NCBI RefSeq assembly: GCF_001424405.1
Contig: NZ_LMPS01000005.1
Coordinates: forward strand, 902,268-966,267
DNA: 64,000 bases
Direction: 5' to 3'
From: Dyadobacter sp. Leaf189
GTDB taxonomy: Bacteria; Bacteroidota; Bacteroidia; Cytophagales; Spirosomataceae
Shown here piece after piece: positions 34,517 to 43,959 of the stretch (positions are counted from its first letter, which is position 1; every line of letters begins with the position of its first letter). Under the pieces are notes generated by a model. It had not been told where the DNA came from. It saw only the letters and a list, made by a program, of their open reading frames with translations, and ran no database searches. The translations under genes and the position numbers were made by a program.

Positions 34517-35398
34517 TTATGCAAACTTGCGGCGGAATTCGCGTTTGTAATCGCTGGGCGACATGCCGGTTGTCTTTTTGAAAACACGGTTGAAATTAAT
34601 GGCGCTATTGAAACCTGTTTTATAGGCGATCGTTGAAATGCCGTCGTAATTACCGCTGATGATCTTCTTGCAAGCCTCATTGATCCTGACCTCATTCAGG
34701 AAGTTGTTGTAGGTCTTACGGGTATGCTGCTTGAAATACTTGCAGAATGCATGCGGCGTAATGTGCGCGATCGCAGCGATTTTGTTTAATGTAATATTCT
34801 CTGCATAATTCTCTAATGTATACTGGAAAATGTCGTTCATCCGGTTTCCGTCGGATTCTGAAACAGGGTAATCGAAGAAGCCGGTCGACATTGATTTCCA
34901 GCTGTTCACCTGCAGAGAGAAGTACTGGAACAATTCAAAAAGCGACAACAGCCTTTCCAGATTGCTCTGCCCCGTAAGTGCCCGGATTACCCCGGCCACA
35001 TGCGCTGCGTGTTCTTCCGGCAGCTGTAAGCCCGAGTTGCAGGAGCAGATGAACTTCTTGATGGAACTGAATTCGGCCAGCTGGAAAAAGGCGTCGGGAA
35101 TACGTTCGAGATCAAAAAAGATGTGGATCGCGTGCGCACTGTCCTTCTCCATTCTCGCAAAATAAGCCGGGTTGGATTTAAAGATATGCGGCTGATTCGC
35201 AGCGATCACATAAACGTCCCCGGATTTGAAGGCTTGCGAATAGTTGCCTACAACCAATGTACCCTCTCCTTTGATAATGAGAGTGACCTGCAATTCCTTA
35301 TGCCGGTGAAGGAAATTGTAAAAGTGGGGCAGCAGATCCTCTTCTACCACTACTGCGTCTTCTTTCGGGACTGGCGGAGTAAATTGAAGTACTTTCAT
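34517..35398 (-). CDS. AraC-family transcriptional regulator
   Basis: A 293-residue regulator with an N-terminal cupin-like ligand domain (about 20-110: FYNFLHRHKELQVTLIIKGEG, then SGDVYVIAANQPHIF) and a C-terminal AraC DNA-binding domain with two helix-turn-helix units (about 195-290: ITLNKIAAIAHITPHAFCKYF, then GFNSAINFNRVFKKTTGMSP). The cupin type suggests a small-molecule effector. It lies between the amidohydrolase gene (convergent) and the proline dehydrogenase gene (same strand, 276 bases upstream of it). It may control the peptide/proline genes on either side, but no binding site was identified. Confidence 0.92.
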   Translation of the reverse strand: MKVLQFTPPVPKEDAVVVEEDLLPHFYNFLHRHKELQVTLIIKGEGTLVVGNYSQAFKSGDVYVIAANQPHIFKSNPAYFARMEKDSAHAIHIFFDLERIPDAFFQLAEFSSIKKFICSCNSGLQLPEEHAAHVAGVIRALTGQSNLERLLSLFELFQYFSLQVNSWKSMSTGFFDYPVSESDGNRMNDIFQYTLENYAENITLNKIAAIAHITPHAFCKYFKQHTRKTYNNFLNEVRINEACKKIISGNYDGISTIAYKTGFNSAINFNRVFKKTTGMSPSDYKREFRRKFA

Positions 35399-35674
35399 AA
35401 ACTTTCATTAAATGGGTTACAAACATTAAAGATTTAGGTATATACGAATAGTAAAATTTTAATATCAGTATTTCATGAAAATTTTGGTTTGTAACAGGCA
35501 TAGTGCCTTTAAACAGAACTGTGCGGCGAATCTGTTTGGTTACGCGTAATGAAGTGTGTTTACAACCTTAATCAATATTATCATTTTTCTCCGAAGAACC
35601 TAGGGGGAGGTTAATATATGTTTATTATTAGCGAAAAATTATTAAATATTATCCACGCCGTTTTCAGGCTTTTG

Positions 35675-36886
35675 TCAGAACGTTGTGAACCCGCGCCTCT
35701 TCATTTCGCGGCGGAGTAATTCCACCTCGCGGCCGGTTTGTCCCGCTACCGAACTGTTCTCCTGCGCCCTCCTCAGCAAATAAGGAATAACATCGCTCAC
35801 TGGCCCGTAAGGCAGGTATTTACTCGTACTGTACCCTTCTTTGGCCAGCCCGAATGTGATATTGTCGCTCATCCCATAGAGCTGCGAAAAGAACACTTTC
35901 CCATTGTTCGCAGGCAAGTGTTGTTCCCTGAGCTTTGCTGTCGTGTACAGGCTGCTGAACTCGTTGTGCGTGGCCACGATGACGGAGATTTCATTCAGGT
36001 GGTCGAGACAATATGCGAGTGCTGCATTGTAGTCCCGATCGGTTGCGCTTTTGTCGGGCTGAATAGGCGAACTTTCGTTGCGGTCGGCTGCGCGGGCTGC
36101 TTCCTTTTCCATGTAAGCGCCGCGTACGAGCTTCACACCAAGACGAAAACCCAGACTGCCTGCTGCTGCGTGACTTGCTTTGAGAAATGCAAGCCTGTCG
36201 TGCCGGTAAAGCTGAATGGTGTTGAACACGGTTACGCGCTTTTGATTGTACATCTGCATGGCGCGCATGGTAATGTAGTCGATCGTGTTCTGAATCCAGG
36301 ATTCTTCCGCATCGATCAGCACGCCTACCTGTTTGTTCATCGCCACTTCGCAGATCTGGAAAATACGGTCAGTCATATTCAGCCATTCCCGGCTTTCGGA
36401 TTCGGTCAGCTGCGTGGTGTCCATTGAAAAGCCGGCTGCATTCATCCTGAAAAAGGGATTGAGCTTTTCGAGCAGTCCGAAGCTTGCGAGTGCGGTTACT
36501 TTGAGGCTTACAAACGGGACATTAACTCGGGAAGAAGCATACCCGATCGCCTTGATGAACTCCCGTTTGGTAAGATCGAAATTCGCTTCACCTGTTTTTG
36601 CCTCGGCGCCATAGTCGAGGATCACATCCACCTGGTAGGCGGCCAGCTTATCCGCGACACGCCCTATCTTTTCGAGTGTTTCACCGCCTACAAACTGGTT
36701 GTAAAGCGTGTTTTTCAGGATTGGATTGACCGGCAGTTTCCATTTGATTGCGTTCAGGATAGCACTGGTACCAAGTCCCACGAGCTGGTTGAAACCCATT
36801 GCCCTGAACATCCAGAAAGCCTTTTTCAGCTCATTGTCGGACTTGTAAGCAAATGCAGGCTCTGCGTCTTCAAACATATTTTCCAT
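35675..36886 (-). CDS. Proline dehydrogenase
   Basis: A 403-residue FAD-dependent proline dehydrogenase of the single-domain type (not the fused PutA). Visible motifs are GVLIDAEESWIQ, the FAD/substrate block LGVKLVRGAYMEKEAAR (about residues 254-270), VATHNEFSS, and QLYGMSDNITFGL near the C-terminus. It oxidises L-proline to pyrroline-5-carboxylate and passes electrons to quinone. The second enzyme of the pathway is encoded divergently at 37104, 217 bases away, so both genes can be controlled from one intergenic region. With the peptidase locus upstream this suggests use of proline-rich peptides. Confidence 0.95.
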   Translation of the reverse strand: MENMFEDAEPAFAYKSDNELKKAFWMFRAMGFNQLVGLGTSAILNAIKWKLPVNPILKNTLYNQFVGGETLEKIGRVADKLAAYQVDVILDYGAEAKTGEANFDLTKREFIKAIGYASSRVNVPFVSLKVTALASFGLLEKLNPFFRMNAAGFSMDTTQLTESESREWLNMTDRIFQICEVAMNKQVGVLIDAEESWIQNTIDYITMRAMQMYNQKRVTVFNTIQLYRHDRLAFLKASHAAAGSLGFRLGVKLVRGAYMEKEAARAADRNESSPIQPDKSATDRDYNAALAYCLDHLNEISVIVATHNEFSSLYTTAKLREQHLPANNGKVFFSQLYGMSDNITFGLAKEGYSTSKYLPYGPVSDVIPYLLRRAQENSSVAGQTGREVELLRREMKRRGFTTF

Positions 36887-36908
36887 CGTATTGATCAGCT
36901 TTTTCCAT

Positions 36909-36943
36909 CAAAAATAAACGGCAGATTTTCAGATTTCCTGCAA
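36909..36943 (-). promoter_or_regulatory. Candidate promoter of proline dehydrogenase
   Basis: On the reverse strand TATTTTTG (36909-36916) fits the Bacteroidota -7 box TAnnTTTG exactly, and TTG (36941-36943) lies 24 bases before it, one base beyond the usual spacing. Transcription would start roughly 15-20 bases before the ATG at 36886. A second exact -7 match, TACCTTTG at 37003-37010, faces the P5C dehydrogenase gene but lacks a well-spaced TTG. Confidence 0.4.
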
Positions 36944-37103
36944 TGCCAATTTCTGATTAGAGATGGATAATTTGCGATTAAAGCGGTTTTCTGCGCCTGC
37001 TTTACCTTTGATATATATAGAACTAGTTCAATGCGCACCCACCCGGTTTTACCATTCCACCCGCGCATTGTTCAACAAATAACCAACCAGCACAACAACA
37101 GAT

Positions 37104-38729
37104 ATGGCAAACGGATTCTTCGACGCTCCCGCACTTCAAAACGAACCTGTACTCAATTATGCTCCCGGAAGCCCGGAACGGGCAAAACTGAATGAGGCAA
37201 TCAAAGCAGCAAAGTCAACGGAAGCGGACATTCCAATGTATATCGGGGATAAGGAGATCAGGACTGACAAGAAAGTAGCGATCCGCCCGCCGCATGAAAC
37301 CGCGCACATACTCGGCTATTACCACGAGGGTAATGAACTCCACGTAACACTCGCCATTGAAGCAGCATTGGCAGCCAAACCCAGCTGGGAAAACACGCCC
37401 TGGGAAAGCCGGGCAGCGATTTTCCTGAAAGCCGCCGACCTCATTGCAGGACCTTACCGGTACAAGATCAATGCAGCGACCATGCTGGGGCAGTCGAAAA
37501 ATGCTTACCAGGCAGAAATTGATTCCGCCTGCGAGCTGATCGACTTCCTGAGGTTTAATGTGAAGTTTATGACAGAGATATACGGAATGCAGCCCGTTTC
37601 CGGCAAGGGGATCTGGAACCAGACCGAATACCGCGCGCTGGAAGGCTTTGTGTATGCACTTACCCCATTCAATTTCACTGCGATAGCAGCCAACCTGCCC
37701 GCTTCTGCGGCCATGATGGGCAATGTGGCCGTGTGGAAACCTTCGGAAAATCAGGTGTATTCGGCGGCGGTGATCATGGAAGTTTTCAGGGAAGCCGGAC
37801 TGCCTGCCGGGGTGATCAACCTCATCAATGCGGACGGACCGAAGGCCGGCGAGGTGATTTTCGATCATCCCGATTTTGCAGGAATCCACTTTACAGGTTC
37901 CACCGGCGTTTTCCAGACCATCTGGAACCACATTGGCGCAAATATCAGAAAGTACAAAAGCTATCCGCGGATCGTGGGTGAAACCGGCGGGAAGGATTTT
38001 GTACTGGTACACGGGAGCGCACCTGTGGACGTGGTGGCCACCGCTTTAATCCGCGGCGCATTTGAATACCAGGGCCAGAAGTGCTCCGCCGCCTCCCGCG
38101 CCTACATTCCGGCGGCGCTTTGGCCGGCCGTCAAAGCGCGTATGCTGAGCGACCTGAAAGCGATCAGAACGGGCACAGTGGAGGATTTCGGCAATTTCAT
38201 CAATGCGGTCATCTCGGAAAAAGCCTTTGACAAGATCGTCGCCTATATCGAGCAGGCCCGGAAAGATCCCGAGGCGCAGCTTATTGCAGGAGGTACCTAC
38301 GACAAATCAGCAGGTTACTTCATTGATCCCACGATCATAGAGGTAACCGACCCTCATTATGTGACAATGCGGGAAGAGATATTTGGCCCGGTACTCTCTG
38401 TTTTTGTGTACGATGATTATGAAAAGATCATGGATGTGATCGATCAAACTTCCATTTACGCATTGACAGGCTCGGTGATCGCCACCAGTCGCGAAGCAAT
38501 TGAGAAAGCTTCGGTGCGGCTCCGGCATGCGGCGGGTAACTTTTATATCAACGACAAACCTACGGGCGCCGTCGTGGGGCAGCAGCCTTTCGGCGGGGCT
38601 CGCGGCTCGGGTACCAATGACAAGGCCGGCTCCATTCTGAACCTGCTGCGCTGGGTTTCTGCAAGAACGATCAAGGAAACATTTGACCCTCCAAAAACAT
38701 ATGAATATCCCTTCTTGCAAAAGGATTGA
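37104..38729 (+). CDS. pruA: L-glutamate gamma-semialdehyde (1-pyrroline-5-carboxylate) dehydrogenase
   Basis: A 541-residue aldehyde dehydrogenase of the P5C dehydrogenase type. Visible are the NAD-binding region (PFNFTAIAANLPASAAMMG, FTGSTGVF), VGETGGKDFVLVHGSA, and the catalytic cysteine in FEYQGQKCSAASRAYIP (near residue 325). The C-terminal block PFGGARGSGTNDKAG with KETF is characteristic of the eukaryote-like PruA group. It converts glutamate semialdehyde to glutamate with NAD and completes proline breakdown with the divergent proline dehydrogenase. The transcript ends at the hairpin at 38751-38798. Confidence 0.95.
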   Translation: MANGFFDAPALQNEPVLNYAPGSPERAKLNEAIKAAKSTEADIPMYIGDKEIRTDKKVAIRPPHETAHILGYYHEGNELHVTLAIEAALAAKPSWENTPWESRAAIFLKAADLIAGPYRYKINAATMLGQSKNAYQAEIDSACELIDFLRFNVKFMTEIYGMQPVSGKGIWNQTEYRALEGFVYALTPFNFTAIAANLPASAAMMGNVAVWKPSENQVYSAAVIMEVFREAGLPAGVINLINADGPKAGEVIFDHPDFAGIHFTGSTGVFQTIWNHIGANIRKYKSYPRIVGETGGKDFVLVHGSAPVDVVATALIRGAFEYQGQKCSAASRAYIPAALWPAVKARMLSDLKAIRTGTVEDFGNFINAVISEKAFDKIVAYIEQARKDPEAQLIAGGTYDKSAGYFIDPTIIEVTDPHYVTMREEIFGPVLSVFVYDDYEKIMDVIDQTSIYALTGSVIATSREAIEKASVRLRHAAGNFYINDKPTGAVVGQQPFGGARGSGTNDKAGSILNLLRWVSARTIKETFDPPKTYEYPFLQKD

Positions 38730-38750
38730 CCTGCCGTTCTAACAAACAAA

Positions 38751-38798
38751 AAAAACACATTTTACAGCATGGAAATCCCGGCTGTAAAATGTGTTTTT
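38751..38798. terminator. Bidirectional rho-independent terminator
   Basis: A perfect 18-base inverted repeat (AAAAACACATTTTACAGC at 38751-38768, complement at 38781-38798) with a 12-base loop lies between the convergent pruA gene and TonB receptor gene. A and T tracts at the outer ends let it work in both directions. Confidence 0.9.
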
Positions 38799-38818
38799 AA
38801 GCTAAAATCCTGCTCCGC

Positions 38819-41383
38819 TTAGAACGAGTAGCGCAGTGTTACGCCGTACGTACGCTGGTCGCCCACGATACCAGCATACTGGCCGTAGCTACCCGGCGCG
38901 GCCAGGAGCAGTTCGTAATAATCCTTATTAAGCAGGTTTCTCGCCCAGATAAAGGCAGAGATTCCGTTAGATGCCCGGAAGCCGAGGCGGCCGTTTGTCA
39001 GCGCATAACCGTCGATGTTCAGGTATTGGGAAGGCGATGGACTCGACGAGAATTTTGAGCGGTAAAATTCATCAATACCCAGGAAGTAGTTACCCTTCAA
39101 TCCAAGGAAAGTACCTTTCACATTCGCTTCACCGCCTATCGATCCCGACCATTTGGAGATACCTGGCAATGCACCGCCGGAAACATCTTTAAATGCCTGC
39201 TCACCACCCACTTCTTCCAGAGGAACAGGCGCATTGGCAAATTTCACGTACTTACCGTCTGTATAAGCCACAGCTGCATTCAGGGTCAAATGCGTCCAGC
39301 GGATGTTACCGTCCAGCTCGATTCCCTGCACACGCACTTTCTCCGCATTGGCCAGGTAGCCGCGGTTTACACCTGGCTCAGGCGTTTGAACCTGTGTCTG
39401 GTAATCGCGAATATCGGAGCGGTACAATGTTAAATTCAGGATAGAGTTGGCAGTCGGCTTAGTTTTGAAACCAAGTTCTTTATGCTCCACGTGTTCCGGC
39501 TTCACATTCGCAAGATCCAGCAGAATCGCGCCGTTTGCTGTCGGCAAGCCACCTACATTCACTCCAATCGGCTTGTATCCAATAGAATAAGTTGCAAATG
39601 CATTGAACCTGGCGCTCGCTTTGTATTGGAGCGACAACTGCCCTGAGAAGTTACCCTGATCATAGTCTGTGTTAAATGATTGGTCGGAGTAAACTCCTTT
39701 TTTGAGTGCGAGCAGTGCCGCATCTGTGGTTTGCAGACCGCCGTATGCTTTGCGGTCATAATTTACCACCTTCTTGTCGTAGTTGTAACGGATACCCGGC
39801 AGCACATGCAGCTTGTCGGTAATCGCCCAGTCAACGTTGGCAAAAACTGCCATACTCGTGCTTTTGATACGATTGGTAGTACGGATTCCGAAATTATCAA
39901 ACAAGCCTGGTGTTTTCCAGAGCGGACTGTTCGAGCTTTGCGCAAAGCGCCATTGCGCCGAACCTGCCTCTTCTGTTTGTACAGGATCGGAAGCCAGGTC
40001 CTGCCACAGGCCAAACAGCCCTACTACCCCGCTCAGCTTCGGAGAAATCCTGCCCGAATAGCGGATTTCCTGCGACCATTGATCGTGTTTCGAATTACCC
40101 GATGATATCGTAAATACAGGCAGCCCGATGTAGTCACGGTCATTCAATGGGGTCCATTTCCAATAACGCCATGCCGAAGTGGACGTTAATGTCCCATTTC
40201 CGATTTTGAAATCTGCATTGACTGAAACACCGCCAAGCTGGTTATCCGCTTTCGAAGGTGTATCCAGGTCCAACTTTCTTTCGAATGCGCTGTTATAAGG
40301 CAGTTGGTAGTTCAGATCCGCGATGATGGCATTGAACTGGCGGTAAGGTGCGCGTTTGGTAGGCACCACCCCGGCCACCGGCCAGCCATATCCGTTCGGC
40401 TTTTGATCGGAAACATCTCCGATGATCGTAATGTTTGTTTTTGAATTCGGCGTGTAAAGAAGCTGTCCGCGGACACCGATGTTGTTGATATCATTGATCG
40501 GCTGCTGCGTATGCACGTTGTAAAACAATCCGTTTCGCTGTGTTCCCGTGAAAGAAACGCGTGCTGCCAGTTTCTTGGAAATCGGACCTGTTACCGAAGC
40601 TTTGGCCTGAACAAACCCGAAATTTCCATAACTCAATTCAAAGCTGCCACCCGGATCAAAGCTTGCAGCTCTCGTACTGATGTTGAACGCGCCCGCAGTG
40701 GTGTTTTTTCCAAACAAAGTGCCTTGCGGACCACGCAGTACCTCAATCCGCTCGATGTCTATAAAATCCAGCGCAGTTGCGGCGGGACGCGCATAATACA
40801 CGCCATCCACATAAAATCCCACGCCCGGATCAACACCGTCGTTGGTTAAACCATAGGTGGATCCTAACCCGCGAATGTTCAGGGTGGTATTCCGTGCATT
40901 GGACACGTAAAGCTGCACCGTAGGCACAAGTTCCTTCAAACGGTTCACATTGAACGCACCCGCATCCTCGGCAGTAGAACCGCGGATTACAGATATCGGG
41001 ATAGGTACTTCCTGGGCTGATTCCTGACGGCGGCGCGAAGAAATGATCACATCTTCCAGGTTATCAGCTGCCGGATCCAGCTTGATCGTCACCTGCGTTT
41101 CGCTGACGAGCACTTCTTTTTTCTGGTAACCCAAAAACGATACGATCAGCGTAAATGGCAATTTCTGGCCGGTAATCAGGTCAAACTGACCATTGGCGTC
41201 TGTGGCATCCCCATTCGTAGTTCCCTTAATGGTGACCGTGGCACCAACCAGCGGCGTGTCGTTGGTCGCATCCAGGATCGTACCGCTGACAGTGGCATTG
41301 ATCATGGGCTGGTCCTGCGCATTTACTAAAAACGAAACCAGAATCAAGCCGGAACTTAGAATGGTTTTAAAAAATGTCTTCAT
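38819..41383 (-). CDS. TonB-dependent receptor with CarboxypepD_reg-like domain
   Basis: An 854-residue outer-membrane receptor. It has a signal peptide (residues 1-22, ending LVNAQ), a carboxypeptidase-regulatory-like domain (about 30-108), a plug domain (VPIPISVIRGSTAEDAG, then VDGVYYARPAATALDFIDIERIEVLRGPQGTLFGKNTTAG at about 185-230), and a barrel that ends YGVTLRYSF. It lacks the SusC signature and has no SusD partner. It belongs to the general TonB-receptor type seen for siderophores, vitamins and small aromatic or terpenoid compounds. No neighbouring gene gives the ligand. It stands alone, ended by the terminator at 38751-38798. Confidence 0.93.
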   Translation of the reverse strand: MKTFFKTILSSGLILVSFLVNAQDQPMINATVSGTILDATNDTPLVGATVTIKGTTNGDATDANGQFDLITGQKLPFTLIVSFLGYQKKEVLVSETQVTIKLDPAADNLEDVIISSRRRQESAQEVPIPISVIRGSTAEDAGAFNVNRLKELVPTVQLYVSNARNTTLNIRGLGSTYGLTNDGVDPGVGFYVDGVYYARPAATALDFIDIERIEVLRGPQGTLFGKNTTAGAFNISTRAASFDPGGSFELSYGNFGFVQAKASVTGPISKKLAARVSFTGTQRNGLFYNVHTQQPINDINNIGVRGQLLYTPNSKTNITIIGDVSDQKPNGYGWPVAGVVPTKRAPYRQFNAIIADLNYQLPYNSAFERKLDLDTPSKADNQLGGVSVNADFKIGNGTLTSTSAWRYWKWTPLNDRDYIGLPVFTISSGNSKHDQWSQEIRYSGRISPKLSGVVGLFGLWQDLASDPVQTEEAGSAQWRFAQSSNSPLWKTPGLFDNFGIRTTNRIKSTSMAVFANVDWAITDKLHVLPGIRYNYDKKVVNYDRKAYGGLQTTDAALLALKKGVYSDQSFNTDYDQGNFSGQLSLQYKASARFNAFATYSIGYKPIGVNVGGLPTANGAILLDLANVKPEHVEHKELGFKTKPTANSILNLTLYRSDIRDYQTQVQTPEPGVNRGYLANAEKVRVQGIELDGNIRWTHLTLNAAVAYTDGKYVKFANAPVPLEEVGGEQAFKDVSGGALPGISKWSGSIGGEANVKGTFLGLKGNYFLGIDEFYRSKFSSSPSPSQYLNIDGYALTNGRLGFRASNGISAFIWARNLLNKDYYELLLAAPGSYGQYAGIVGDQRTYGVTLRYSF

Positions 41384-41585
41384 AGAGAGGTATCTGCTTA
41401 TTTTTTGGTGGTGTTAAAAATAAAATGGCTAACGTCCGCGCTATTCCGGACAGGGGAACTGGGTTGACATCGGCTGCGATCGCAGGGGATAATTCGTGAC
41501 ACTGGTTTCAAGATTTTGTGACTGCGTGCAAAACTAAAATAAAAAGCATTAAATCTATCAATTTAATAGAGTATATTTTATTTCG

Positions 41586-41624
41586 AAAAAAAAACCGGTT
41601 ACTGGTGACAGCAACCGGCTTTTT
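41586..41624 (-). terminator. Probable terminator of the DUF4153 gene
   Basis: AACCGGTT/AACCGG arms (41593-41600 and 41613-41618) flanked by an A-run on the left and CTTTTT on the right form a hairpin with one bulged base. On the reverse strand it is followed by a long T-run. It lies 35 bases after the stop at 41660. Confidence 0.6.
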
Positions 41625-41659
41625 GAAATTGAACGCAGATCAACCTGCTCTTCTGTTGA

Positions 41660-42913
41660 TTATTTAAATCCAAAAATGAAAGGGAAAAGGAAGGTAACAA
41701 CGGCAGCCCACAATGCGTAGACCGGAAGAAATGTGACCATTATCTTTCCAACGGGCGACAACCCGGTTTCTTTCCTCCATGCATTCCAGAGATTAGCGGC
41801 CACGAAGAACAAATGAATGAGCATAAGCAGGTTAGCGCCCAGTACGGCAAGACGGTTAGGTGTAATCCCCCACTCCGATATCCGGAACAAAACGGCCGAC
41901 ATCGCGATCCCGTTGACCAGAATAGTAACAGCTGACAGTAAAAAGAGAATTTGTACCTGGATCTCGTTCTTCTTTCCGGCGTCGCTTCCTGAAACCGAGA
42001 AGAAGATCAGCGCCATTACTCCTATCAGCAGCGCATTGAAAAGCAACAGAAACTCCCGGTCCTGGTAGGGATTTTTACCTGAAAATACCATTGCTCCCAG
42101 ATAAATGATCAGTATCACCAGCGCGATTGGACTGAACAGCCGGGCGATAAGAGGCGCTACCCGGTTGACAATGGCGGGCTGTGCCTGCGTCAGGAAAGTA
42201 GCGACAACCGGCACTGCGGCCAGTCCGCATATTACCACATAGTTGAAATAGAAATCTTCAATGCGCAATCCGATCAGTTGGAAAAGGTTGATCGTAATGG
42301 CGGTAGTAAGGCCACCGGCGATCAGGAGCAGCACCATCATCACGGCGAGCTCGCCATTATAGCGCAGAAAACCAAGCCAGTTTGCCCTGTCACGCAGCTT
42401 CCCGCCACCGAATGCAAAGCCCAGTAGCGACCACAGCAACAAAGGCAAATGGATACAAGCCAGAATGAGGGTATCCGCAGTCCGGCCGGGTGTTTCGTTC
42501 GGGAGCGCATTGATAAACACGGCAGTAGCCAATGTTAAAACAGCTAGGCCAGCGACTGTTTTAAATGAAATCCTGTTTTTCCAGGCGAAGTAGGCGATCA
42601 GGATCGGGAAAACGATAAAGCTCAGGTTGCGGGAATAAAAAAACTCCTGATCCAGGGACAGCAAACGTGGAAGCTGCGCCAGCAGTGCGGCGACGAGCGA
42701 AGCGGCTACTACAAAAACGCGCTCGCCGGGCGTTCCCCAGAAGAGTTCATCCTGGCTGAAATTCAGCCGCTGGTACCAGGTCTCCGCGAGCATATTCTCG
42801 CGCAGCTGAGGATAAAGGTCGTTAAATGCCGACTTGAAATTCGGCTTGTTGTTCCGGTACAGCTTCTCAAGTTGTCCAGGATTGTCGATGTTCAACAGGA
42901 TTTGTTCGCGCAT
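41660..42913 (-). CDS. DUF4153 polytopic membrane protein
   Basis: A 417-residue protein from the ATG at 42911-42913 (MREQILLNIDNPGQLEKLYR). A longer frame reaches 42997, but its extra residues look unlike the family's N-terminus. A soluble N-terminal part of about 70 residues is followed by ten or more hydrophobic spans. The C-terminal block ILVNGIAMSAVLFRISEWGITPNRLAVLG is the characteristic DUF4153 signature. The protein sits in the inner membrane; its function is unknown. It is followed by a terminator at 41586-41624 and preceded by the deacetylase gene on the same strand after 102 bases, so it may be its own transcript. Confidence 0.88.
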   Translation of the reverse strand: MREQILLNIDNPGQLEKLYRNNKPNFKSAFNDLYPQLRENMLAETWYQRLNFSQDELFWGTPGERVFVVAASLVAALLAQLPRLLSLDQEFFYSRNLSFIVFPILIAYFAWKNRISFKTVAGLAVLTLATAVFINALPNETPGRTADTLILACIHLPLLLWSLLGFAFGGGKLRDRANWLGFLRYNGELAVMMVLLLIAGGLTTAITINLFQLIGLRIEDFYFNYVVICGLAAVPVVATFLTQAQPAIVNRVAPLIARLFSPIALVILIIYLGAMVFSGKNPYQDREFLLLFNALLIGVMALIFFSVSGSDAGKKNEIQVQILFLLSAVTILVNGIAMSAVLFRISEWGITPNRLAVLGANLLMLIHLFFVAANLWNAWRKETGLSPVGKIMVTFLPVYALWAAVVTFLFPFIFGFK

Positions 42914-43015
42914 AGAAAGTTCATTTTGTCGTGTTAACCAAAGTACTTTGTAATTCAAAGTTAAATACGAAATTGATAAATCCATGTGCCTCAGCAAAAA
43001 AAATTTTGGAACAAC

Positions 43016-43915
43016 TTATAAAAGCGCCGCAGCGGAACGGAATGTGTTCACGTGGGCGTCGAGAATGGTACGTAACTGCGGTGAGTAGCCGCCTCCCATG
43101 CTGACCTGCAACGGAATGCGATGTTGTGCAGCCAGCCCGAAAACCAGCCGGTCGCGCATGCGGCAGCCTTCCACCGTGCACGCCATGCGGCCTATCTTGT
43201 CTGTATAAAGAATGTCAACGCCGGCCTGGTAGAAAATGAAATCGGGCTTGACGCGGCTGATCAGGTCGGGGAGATTTTCTTCCAGTAACCGCAGGTAGGC
43301 AGCGTCGCCAGTTTTGTCTTCCAGCGGCACATCAAGGTCGCTGCGTTCCTTTCTGAATGGATAATTATTTTTCCCGTGCATAGAAAAGGTGAAAACACGG
43401 GGTTCGTTGAGGAAAATGTGAGCGGTACCATTTCCCTGGTGCACATCTAGATCGATGATCAGCACCTGCTTTGCATTGCCGTGATCGAGCAGGTACTGCG
43501 CGGCCACAGCCTGATCGTTGATCATGCAAAAGCCTTCACCAAAATTGTAGCCCGCATGGTGCGTGCCGCCTGCTATATTGAAAGCACAGCCACTATCCAG
43601 CGCTTTAAGCGCGCCCAGTACGGTACCGTTGGTGATCCGCAGCTCACGCTCGGCCAGCAATGCGCTTTGCTCAAAACCGATCCGCCGCATTTCCTGCCTG
43701 CTCAGCTTCCCTTGCACAAGCCTGTCAATGTAATCCCGCTCATGCACTGCATATACATACTCCAGTTCAACTGGCGCAGGACTGAAAAAATCTATCTCCG
43801 TCGCGATACCTTCCCGCAGGAGCTGCATGGGCAGCAGCTCATATTTGTCCATTGGAAAGCGGTGGCCTTCCGGCACCGGGTACTTATATACAGGGTCAAA
43901 AGCAATCGGGAACAT
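43016..43915 (-). CDS. Histone-deacetylase-superfamily protein (acetoin-utilisation/AcuC-like)
   Basis: A 299-residue zinc hydrolase of the arginase/deacetylase fold. The active-site pair is His119-His120 in GGTHHAGYNFGEGFC. Zinc ligands are Asp157 and His159 in IDLDVHQGNG, with the third Asp in YQAGVDIL. GGGYSP near the C-terminus is also typical. Bacterial members deacetylate small amines, polyamines or protein lysines; the substrate cannot be chosen here. It has no signal peptide. It is 44 bases from the convergent-side neighbour AlkD on the same strand and could be co-transcribed with the AlkD and DUF4256 genes. Confidence 0.92.
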   Translation of the reverse strand: MFPIAFDPVYKYPVPEGHRFPMDKYELLPMQLLREGIATEIDFFSPAPVELEYVYAVHERDYIDRLVQGKLSRQEMRRIGFEQSALLAERELRITNGTVLGALKALDSGCAFNIAGGTHHAGYNFGEGFCMINDQAVAAQYLLDHGNAKQVLIIDLDVHQGNGTAHIFLNEPRVFTFSMHGKNNYPFRKERSDLDVPLEDKTGDAAYLRLLEENLPDLISRVKPDFIFYQAGVDILYTDKIGRMACTVEGCRMRDRLVFGLAAQHRIPLQVSMGGGYSPQLRTILDAHVNTFRSAAALL

Positions 43916-43959
43916 GGAGGGAATTTACACATGAAATTGTAAAAGCCTCCATGCAACGG

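Noticed and set aside
37003..37010. Full promoter for pruA
   Set aside because: TACCTTTG is an exact -7 match, but the nearest TTG is 28 bases before it, outside the usual range, so no complete promoter is listed.
37215..38012. A 265-codon reverse frame inside pruA
   Set aside because: The P5C dehydrogenase motifs on the forward strand are unmistakable; the reverse frame is a shadow.
42914..42997. N-terminal extension of the DUF4153 protein
   Set aside because: The extra 28 residues would precede the normal family start MREQILLNIDNPG and look like translated promoter sequence.
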